This document shows positions 54,801-64,000 of a stretch of DNA of 64,000 nucleotides, one piece after another; the stretch's first letter is position 1; each line of letters opens with the position of its first letter. Origin of the DNA: Tomocerus qinae (Eukaryota; Arthropoda; Collembola; Entomobryomorpha; Tomoceridae); the NCBI GenBank assembly GCA_020055645.1, contig CM034549.1:3782001-3846000 (forward strand). Direction: 5' to 3'. The notes beneath the pieces were generated by a model, which saw only the letters and a list, made by a program, of their open reading frames with translations, did not search any database and was not told the DNA's origin. A program made the translations under genes and the position numbers.

Positions 54801-57800
54801 TTTATTATCAGTATCAACTTGCAGCGTTGCAGCAGGCAATTTCCTATTAAACTTTACTATAGGTAAATAACAGTATAATGCTTAAATATGCATTAAAACT
54901 ATGAAACAATGTAATTCCTAGGATATAAAGTAAGATGATCATCTGAAATCTGTTTTCCAAATCCAACTTAACCCAAGTGGAATTTTTTTAAATCCTTTGA
55001 ATCATGTACCAAGTTATTTGTTTACATGTTCCAAGTAAGAAAATGAAGTATAGCATAGAATTTAATAGCAACTGGAGACATTACATAATGTTATGTCCAT
55101 GCTCATGTGACTTCTGTGTGGTTGTTTTTACATTTCACAATTAACAGATTAGTTCCAATAATATAGTTTTATTTGTTGGGATCAAAGGTTAGATGGAAAA
55201 AAAGATTTTCAAATTGTGCACATGACTAAGATAAGGTATGATGGTAAGAAAAAATTGAGCAATCTAGAAATGTTTATGATGTAGGATTGTCAGAAGCATA
55301 GGGTTGATTTGGTGAAGCACCAATGAGGAGTTGAAGAGTATAAGCATATCGAAATAAGCCATAAGCTTAGCTGATTTCTTTGCATGCACTCGTCACATGC
55401 ATCTGTAGTGCACAAAACTTGTTTTTGCCATTGTCACACTTGTGTGGTGTGTGTGCAGTTACTTACTTGGGAGAAGTTGCGAATTGTTAGGGAAGTCTGG
55501 TTCTGGTCAGTTAATATTTTAGAATGGCAGAGCCAGACGAAGAGATTCGTCTCTAGGAGAGTATTCGTCTAGTCTGGGCCACAATGTTATAACGTGACAG
55601 TAGCAGCCTTGATAACTATAGCCGGTATCCTTTTATAATTAAGGGTGTTTTTATATGACCCTGTTCTCCGTACTAATTGCGATTTTATTAAAATGATCAT
55701 TAATAGCATTCACTCAATGGGAGTAGGAACACAGGAACAGACTCCGGAATTATGTTAATACTTGGTTAGAAAATACTTCTGCGCTGCAATTGAGACAGAT
55801 ATTGGGACATCAAATCAGCAAAACTCCCAAACAACAGAATTTATCACATACATAGAGAAATATTCGTCTGTACATTGTACGTTATTGTTAAATGTAACTG
55901 TATGTAGGCGTAGATAGCATAATAAGAATATCTGTTCAGCGTCGCTCTCTCACTCAGCCATATCATGCATGTTTGTAGTGGTTAAGTCGCTCGCGGCCGT
56001 ATTTTTTTCTGCAATTCACGAAGAGAGCACGTTGTGTTCACGTGAACAAATAGTGATCATTTCTATTCAGCAGGAGGTGAACTGACTGAACTCAACTTAT
56101 CTCGATATAGGAAGCGAATTACACGTAGCTATACTCTTTACTTCGCCTTGGTAGATTTTGCGTTTTCAGTACGTAATTGTAATGTAATGTGATGGAAGCT
56201 TATGTATGGACTTTAGCATGCATACCTTTCCATGTATCTAATGCATCCGTTCACACGTGTATTCATACATGTGAAATAATGTGAAGAGTCTTGTAATTAC
56301 ATTGATAAGTATGGAGTAAAGGAACCTTCCAAATGATTATTATTATAGAGGTAAATCTATATCGAACTGTAAAATTAGAAATTAATTCTTCGTGTTTAAG
56401 TTTTCCCATGATGGTTTGACTTAGGTATAAAGCTGATTTACATAATGAAATGAACAAGTTAAAATTGTAGAAAAACATCCTCACGTGATAATTTATGGAA
56501 AAGTAGTAGCTGAGCAGAAGAAAAGGAAGAGACAATAGTGGAAGTGAAAACATTAGAGATGATTAGTATAAGGAAGGGGGCGAGGTGGTTTGGTAAAGCG
56601 TAATGAATACATGTAATGTCCATCCACTTAAAAACGTAAATACTATAGCGCAGTCTTTCTTATTTGATTTCCAACCTGAAAGTATATCGAGAGATTCGAC
56701 TGGACTTGGTTTGTCGCACCACCACTTCATTTTATTGCAGGTTTGCCTTGGAGAATTTTTTCCCAATGCAACGAGAAATCTCATAATCCTGTATTAGTAT
56801 TCGTTAACTTGAGTATAGAGAAGAAGCAACTAAAAATCTGCTCTTTAGTCAAACTAACGAGAAACTTCTATCTCCACATCACATACGACTCAGCATAAGC
56901 AACAACAACTTTTCCTAAACCTATATATACATGCGAACTGTTAAAATCCAATCTATTCCTATTTCATACGCAAACGTGCCAACACAGTTTCACGAATAGT
57001 GCAAACTTATTTTTAGCCTACAGTTTTGCTCGAGAAGATCATTGTATTCTCAATTCTCCGCCAGACGATCGTTGACAGACTTTGAGTCTGAATCTTTGTC
57101 CTTATTGTTAGTAAACCGGATCCTTTAATTTCTATTCAAACCCTACCTTCCCTAAATAATTTATCCTTTTGCAAATCGTTTTAGTACATTCTTGAATTGA
57201 CATACAAGTATTGTGTTAGATCGATCTGACCTACATTTTTGCAATACAATTCTCCATAAGTAGCCTTCATACAAACAAAGCTTCCTGTGAATCTATATCT
57301 GTACTACTAAATACCAAAGTATTCAACGAAACAAGTGCAGAACATTGCCTTCACCCGTTTCCCATACTAATTGTTGAGAAGACAAACAGTTAATTCTGTG
57401 AGTATGAGAAAACCTTTCATCATTTGGTAAGCAAAAACTGCTGTATCTGCTTTTACACTTAATTTCAATAGTATGAGTGATGAGGATCCCTTCATTGTCT
57501 CCTAAGAAAAAGTGTCTGCTTTTTCACTTCTGAATTTATAAGTTCAAAAGAAACCTTATTTGTTGTTTTTGTTGTCCTTGTAAAAATTTTGTGATTTTCC
57601 CCTTAGCTTTTTATCAGATTTTGAAGGCGACAGAAAAAATTCATTTTTCATATAAATAGTGTGTCAGTTTACTCTTTTTATCAAGGAATATAGTTGATTA
57701 CGTAGTAAATAGTTCATATTTTATGAATGTTAAATAGTTTTAAGTCTAGTTAAATAGTTTTAAGAGTTATTGCAGTACAAAATAGCAGTTTTGTTGTCTG

Positions 57801-59550
57801 TTTACTAAAGCACGTATTTTAGTAATACTTCTATGTAGAGCATTATAACAGCTATATAGCAATGCATTGTAGAAACTACAAAGAGGCTACAATATTATCT
57901 CAAGTTGGAAAATAACAAATGGGTCTCTTAAAAACTCACCTGTCTATTTATACTATAAGTGCATCTGGTAGACATGCCTTTTGGTTGTATAATGTTTTCA
58001 TAGGGCAATATTAGTGCATTGTAAAAAAATGGAAATTTTCCACTGCTCCTTGGTATAGAAGTACCGTAGACTTATGTGCACCGTGTTAATAGTATTATCA
58101 GGCAGACAGAACGTGCAAGGGAGTTCTGGTAGAGTAACATATGAACACAGGAATATGCCGGAGGCAAAGTATGTTCTTGTAAACTGCTTATATCTAGATA
58201 GAGTAAGAATGGTATAATACACACACGTATGTATAACCAGTTGGGTAAGGTAGGGACATAGACCTACATGTAAAAGCATAAAGCAATGAAGACAATGATT
58301 TGATTCTGTAAAATTCCATGTGTCCATCCAGGTTTTCAGAAAGTGTTCTAACTCGTATATAAGTTCCCGGGACGGATCTTTGACTCTTTGTTCACTGAAG
58401 TACTGTGGTACTGTTAACTGCCTTTAAGCTGGCTCCTCAAAAATCAATGGACAAAACTAGTGAGTATTATGTGTTGTCATCGGGCTTTGTTGATTGTCTG
58501 AAAATCCGTGTTCGTGTTTGTCAATTACATCACACATTTAAGTGGCTTCATCTCACAGTGGCTCTTCATAGTTATCTCATCTTCCTCTCCTTAACAGACT
58601 GTTGTTACCTCTTCTAAATTTTGTAAATTCAACTTTGAACTGAACAATACTCATTTATATCTTATCACATTAATTACATGAACTAATTACAAGAGTCATT
58701 ACTCACCTGAACTGCATTTTCTACGAAACAAGTAAACATCTCATCTCAGTACTTTTCCGTAGACAACAAAATATATTCATCTCAAACATTTTCTGAAATT
58801 CTTTTCCAAAACGGAATAATCAAGTCAAGAAGTCACAATCGCAAGAGCCCGGTATTTCAGAACTGAAGAGTCAGGAAGGCAGATTTCGTAAGTACGCAAC
58901 TGTTTCCTTAGCATCTACACAGACGTAAGTTCACCCGAAGAATTACCCATAATCTTTAAGAAAATAGCTTTATCTTCAGAAGACTTGTGTGAATGAACTG
59001 AAGAATTACAACCACCCAAAGGGACCTGTCACTGAAAAGTGTGAAAAAAGAACTGAAGAAATCACTTTATCGACTGAAAACAAAGAAAACCTTTACAGAT
59101 CGCTTTACAATTCAAACACCATTTTAGTCATTAAGTCAAGTCCAAACATCACGAGGCAAGCTGCTGATTTTATAAAGTAAACAAAGCTGTAACAAAACAC
59201 CATTTTATGCTTCGTAAAGAATACTAAACACTAAAACCTCAGTGCATTATTTAATCTACACAAGTAGTAACTTCAACTCTCTTGTTATCGTCACGTAGAA
59301 AAGCAATTATAACAGAAATTTTGTCACACAAGGAATAACAAAATATTTTATTACCTACGACTACCATAAAATTAAAATCTGAAAGACAAGCATATTATAC
59401 ACAACACTGCTGAGTCAGGAATCGACATTTTTTATTGCCAGTCTCGCCTATCATCTGAGTGTTATCATATAACACAGACATAGATATCGCATCGATTGCA
59501 ATCAACGAGCTATCAGCAGTCACAGAGTTCAGCAGAAGAAACGTGAGAAA
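51829..59550. other. 7.7-kb intergenic stretch without recognised gene or foldback
   Basis: Head-to-head spacing between the minus-strand AT-hook/RING gene and the plus-strand lipoyltransferase gene, so both promoters should be inside. ORFs here are short and featureless (for example 57998-58327 on the minus strand). Unlike 1-46 kb, I see no inverted repeats or tandem arrays. A GC-richer spot near 55985-56060 (GTCGCTCGCGGCCG, then GTTGTGTTCACGTGAAC) stands out. An unseen noncoding transcript is possible. Confidence 0.5.
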
Positions 59551-62500
59551 ATGCAGGCGATTCTAGGGAAATCTTTTGGGGTTTGCACTTTTGTTGGTGC
59601 GTATGCTAAGCCAGGCATATCCTCCTCGTTGTTGGCAAAAATCTCAGTTGGGAATGGAGCGGGCGGATTGACGAAGAGCTCAGCTAATAGCGATACAATA
59701 GCTACTAATTGCGACCGGTTCTACAGTACATCGTCAGTGCAAGGATCAACCCCACGGAAAGAAGAGCCAGAGAAATCTGTTTTCATATCTCAGTCTGCGG
59801 ACATTCACACAAATCTGGCATTGGAGGACTGGATTTATCGTCATTTCAATTTCGAGAAACACCGCGTCCTCCTCCTATGGAGGAATGAGCCTTGTGTGGT
59901 TATTGGACGACACCAAAATCCTTGGGCTGAAGTGGACGTTGCTGCTGCAGAGGAGAGCAAAGTGACAATCGCCAGGAGAAACTCTGGAGGAGGCTGCGTC
60001 TTTCACGATCGGGGGAACTTGAATTGTACCTTCTTCACTCCCAGAGACGCCTACGATAGGAAGTCCAATTTAGAAATCATCTGTCGTGCTCTCAAGAGAC
60101 AGTTTGGCATTCAGGCGGAAATCACTCCAAGACAGGATGTCACTCTACACGGTCATAAGGTTTGTTCTATTGTCTTGCTATTTCTGTCATACGTTTAACT
60201 ACCAATATTTACTTTAATCATCCCTACATTTATTAGTATATAGCTATACTGATTATTAGGATTGAGCTCTGATATACAATACTCATCTTATACGTAGACA
60301 CATTTAATCCCTTTTGACACGGCTTTTACGATATATGGGTTTCTCCTCTGGTCTATTTCTTTAAGCTCTGATATTATATTACCTTAGAAAGGGGAACTCT
60401 ATGAAAAATGATCTTTTATGACAGCAGAAGATTACTGAAGCTCCCTTAAAAGTAATATTTATAAGAACGTTGTTCCTTACGAAATAGGTCACTTCTTAAT
60501 AGATGCAGCGTAAAGTTTTCCAATTTTACATGATAAAATATTATAATTTACAATTTATTCTGTTTTTTGAATGTTTGCCCTTCTTACGGGAAATTTCTTG
60601 TTTAATTGCCCAAAATTTGATTTGTAGTGTCTTTAATTGCAATTCGTTACTTTTGTTTTTTTCTGTTTTCACTTAATTGAACTAATAAGTTTTATTGAAG
60701 ATGTAAAATTATTGTGATTACACGGACCTTAGTTAAGTATGGGAGTTAACACATTAGTTTGTGAGCTAGAGTATGTTACACAAAAGATTCCTCCCCCTAT
60801 TTTGCTCTTTAATGGTGATGACATGGCCATGAGTCATCTCCGTTTTATTCAGGCAACGTTTTACTATCAGAGGATGTAATATAATGGGCATATCATAATA
60901 CTACTATATGTACATAAGTGCATGCCTAATAAACCTTCGTCTTTGGTAGTTTTCATAATACTATATTTCAAGGTTTATATGACATTAAAATCCATATGAA
61001 TGCATTTGATTCTGTACATGCAGTGATATTATACCATAACCGATGTATATAGATATGCTATACCCTACCCGTAGTAAAGTTCTCAATTTTTGATGTAGCT
61101 GAGCACAAAGCTCTCTTCCCTGCCTAGACATCTCCCCTGTTTGTACAAGGGAAGTTGCACCTCATTTATCTACAGTTTTGCATGATAGGCACAATAATAG
61201 TGATCTTTTGAGATAAAATAGAGATAATGGGATTCAAATTCATTGCCTATTGATAACCTTGTTTCGTTTTTGATTTCAACAGATATCCGGAACTGCGTCA
61301 AAGCTTGGGAAGAACGCATACCATCATCTTACGGTAGGTACTTTACAAGACACTGTAAATATTATTCGTTATGGTGGGTAAAACAAGTAAATAAAACTGA
61401 TGTTCTTGTGTGATGCAGGTACTCGTCAACGCCGACCTCAAGAAGCTATCTTCTTTGCTCAATCCAAACACGGTACGTTGACTTCCATCGGGGTAGAAGT
61501 GGCTTGGTTTAATATCGAATTGTATGAACAGACAAAGACAAGACATTTGCTCTGTATTATGCTGCGCACCCATGTGTGCACTTACTTTGCCCATAAAACA
61601 CTCCTTTCGTTTCTATGCCTAACGAAATTACGATGTACAGCCCTGTAGTGTTCTTCTGTAGAAGTGACAAATGGATTTATACCTTGGTCACGAATACAGG
61701 GATACACTACTGTGCTTGTATTCAAGTGAAATCTAGAACTCTGTAGATGTTGGTCTGCGGGAAGAATTATTAGTACGTATAGGGATCACTTTTATCTACC
61801 TACGTACCTTCAGTTTCGTCGTTCCTTATGCCAAAGTTAATTTTCAAGATTGGGCAATATTTTCTCCGCAGTTTATAGTTTATTGCAAATGTCATGTATA
61901 ATCTTTATAAATTGTATTTTGAAATTGTTTCGTGTTTTGTACCTAATGCTAACGATATTTAACTGGCCAGGCCTATTCTATTTTATTATTCGTCAGTAGC
62001 CATCTTATAATGTAAATGAATAGAGAATGGAAATGCATTTCATAAGCATTTTATGGCCAGAAATCATAATTTTAAATGTTCTTCGTACTATATTTTATAG
62101 CTTCCTGGCTCTTCTGCCTTCCATGGTTTTACATGATTTTACTCTGTATAGTCTGTTTAATGTAATGTGGATTTTTAGCTCGTCTGTGGAAAATGTTAGA
62201 ATACTTACTGTAATTTATACGTAGAGTATTAAAACTCACAGGCTTAGTCTGTGCAAGGAACTTGGGGAGGTGTATATTTTGTTTATAGAACTCCCCCTAA
62301 ATTGGTCAAGGACGGGTTACAAGGGGCATGAGGAAAGATTACACAGATGCAGCAGCTAGTATTATCTTTCCGTTGCATTCGGGGAGGTAGGGTAGACTTC
62401 CCTTGTTTTCTTTTGTAGTCAGGCTTGACATTGAAATATTTGGTTCATGTTTATGTCAAGGAGAAGTATCAATAAAAGACAGGACAGACAAACTGTCACT

Positions 62501-63390
62501 GTTTGTATACAAATAACAGCACATGCATGTATTTGCATTATATCCTCACTGTAGAAGATGCGTGTGTACAAGTACAGTATAAGTAAAATACTGTATTTGT
62601 TCTTAGGGAATGCGGAAGGGTTAGAATTGTGGCCATGAAATATGTAAGATGTATGTAGGGAGTTAAGAAAATGTATTTACAGAGTTGGAAATTTCATATG
62701 GACAGCGAACTGAAATGCTGAACAATAATTTGGCCATTCCGTGACAAAGAAAGACAAATATAATAAAAGTGACAATGCTCTAAAGATTTTTGATATTTGA
62801 TGATATTACAGGAAGGGTTGGTCTCCCGAGCCACCAAAAGTATCAAATCCCCCGTCGAAAATCTGAAAAGTGTCGACCCGTCTATGTCAGTTGAAAAAGT
62901 GTTGTCTGCCGTTGGCTACGAATTTCTGCGAACGGACAACAATGGAAATGACGGAGGGAAGCAGATGATTGAGAAGCAACGTGGATTTCAAATGGTCAAT
63001 CCAACGAATGAATGGTTTCCCGGATTAGATTCGATTCGTGCGGAATTCAAGAATTGGTCTTGGAATTACGGAAAAACACCGGAATTCAGTGTGAATCGAA
63101 CCTATCCAATCGGTATGGGGAGCAATGGAGACATCGTCAGCATTCAGCTTGGCCTGCAAGTGAGCAAAGGTCTCATTCAGTCTGCAACTCTGGAATTGCC
63201 TTCACATCAAAGGAATATGGTTGACTCAACAACTTTTGCTGACCTGTCCGCTTTCATCAACGCCATCAAAGATCGGCAGTTCCATATGGGCATTCTGGCA
63301 ACCTTCGAAGGATTACTCTTCAAAAACAACAATCCTGTGAGTCTCTCTCAGGCCTATCGTCCTATTAGAAAATCTCTTGTCAATTCCTGA
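59551..63390 (+). CDS. LIPT1: Lipoyltransferase (lipoyl amidotransferase), mitochondrial
   Basis: Transfers lipoate to E2 and H proteins of mitochondrial 2-oxoacid dehydrogenases and the glycine cleavage system. Exons: 59551-60159, 61283-61333, 61419-61472 and 62812-63390, all phase 0 with GT-AG borders, total 430 aa (human LIPT1 is about 373). Residues 1-70 are poor in acidic residues, rich in Ser/Ala and contain RFYST, fitting a mitochondrial presequence. Catalytic-domain blocks: LALEDWIYRHF near 90, WRNEPCVVIGRHQNPW near 110, ARRNSGGGCVFHDRGNLN near 146 (lipoyl-adenylate loop), HGHK-ISGTASKLGKNAYHH across exons 1/2, and VLVNADLKKLSSLL in exon 3. FKNWSWNYGKTPEFS in exon 4 starts the C-terminal domain. 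Orthology is by these motifs; other plus-strand frames here are shadows or intronic. Confidence 0.9.
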
Positions 63391-64000
63391 AGTGTCTTCA
63401 CTTACATTCTGTCTCCTTTCTCCCTTCCTCGAACCCATCCTCTTCCTTCTCGGAAGTTTCTGCACCCGTCTTTCGTTGGAATTTTAACAGCAAGGCAAAT
63501 CAAAGGCAACTGAACTGCGGCGGCAACTCTTTATAGAACTGAAAATCAGTTCAGCACAATTCTAATGTAATAGAATATAATATTGTAACTTATAGACACA
63601 GAACCAGCTATCTAAGCTGTAGTAATTGTATGCTCTGTCAAATTCCGTTTAGTGAGCAAAGTTTACTAGGAAAAGCAGTCGCAGTTGCTCAGAAACTTAC
63701 TCTTGTGTGATTGTGGGCCGCGTTTTATTACGTGGATTTTCATCACTCGCCGTGCATTCTGCTAGTAAGTGAAAACGAAGCAAACTGCTAAATTCGATTG
63801 TACCATCTGCATTACAATCTCCTGCAAATATGATATGCAATGCAACTCATATTGTAAAATATGATATTAGTTTTATATGAATTCAATAGGCTATTGTTGG
63901 TTGGGGGTCTTTCTATATAGGGACATACCAATTCGAATTTGTCCTGGTGCCTTTGCGATAAATCTCTTTTATGGCATTGTATCAAAAAGTCATAAAATTG
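63391..64000 (+). other. 3' flank of the lipoyltransferase gene
   Basis: Probable 3' UTR. No canonical AATAAA was found in the 610 bp to the window edge; AATATA near 63576 is a possible weak signal. No further gene seen. Confidence 0.4.

Noticed and set aside
57998-58327. 109-codon minus-strand ORF in the 7.7-kb gap
   Set aside because: Cysteine- and tyrosine-rich with no motif or splice partners; expected by chance among this many frames.

Overview
This is animal nuclear DNA. Genes are split by GT-AG introns (some only 80-90 bp), intergenic DNA is AT-rich, and the window is full of nested transposons, inverted-repeat (foldback) elements and satellite arrays. A DIRS-type tyrosine-recombinase retrotransposon and Helentron-like elements with a (GTCT/GTCC)n tract fit an invertebrate, probably an arthropod. 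I cannot name the species. Layout, left to right. (1) 1-11.4 kb, minus strand: most of an SLC13-type sodium/carboxylate cotransporter gene (gene B, exons 1 to 10 and a microexon), which runs off the left edge. Its introns hold a LINE fragment and several inverted-repeat elements. (2) 11.4-22 kb: almost pure repeats. These are a 4.6-kb foldback element (F1), two Helentron-like elements with 132-bp internal repeats, and three further foldbacks nested in one another. (3) 22.0-37.0 kb, minus strand: a complete tandem paralogue, gene A (15 exons, 625 codons as I splice it). Its 7.7-kb intron 13 holds a second F-family foldback (F2), which is itself split by an intact-looking 4.8-kb DIRS-like retrotransposon. 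Another foldback sits exactly at the splice donor after exon 10. (4) 37-44 kb: foldbacks and a 34-bp satellite, with one possible small ORF. (5) 44.3-51.8 kb, minus strand: two related genes. One encodes a 180-aa RING protein; the other a 688-aa protein with AT-hooks, C2H2 fingers and a RING. (6) 51.8-59.5 kb: no gene and no foldback that I can see. (7) 59.5-63.4 kb, plus strand: a four-exon lipoyltransferase (LIPT1-like) gene. Genes A and B share exon sizes, intron phases and about 150 bp upstream, so the duplication took the promoter along. Comparing them gives empty sites for several insertions and exposes a 13-nt microexon that restores the reading frame in both. The most striking items are four. 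(i) A -1 frameshift signal at the gag/pol overlap of the DIRS element: UUUAAAC in the right frame, 7-nt spacer, 9-bp GC-rich stem. (ii) Three successive hairpins in the termini of F1 and F2 whose stems differ in sequence but stay paired. (iii) The conserved 13-nt microexon. (iv) A foldback inserted at a splice donor whose target duplication recreated the donor. Everything here was read by eye; no database search, alignment or folding program was run.
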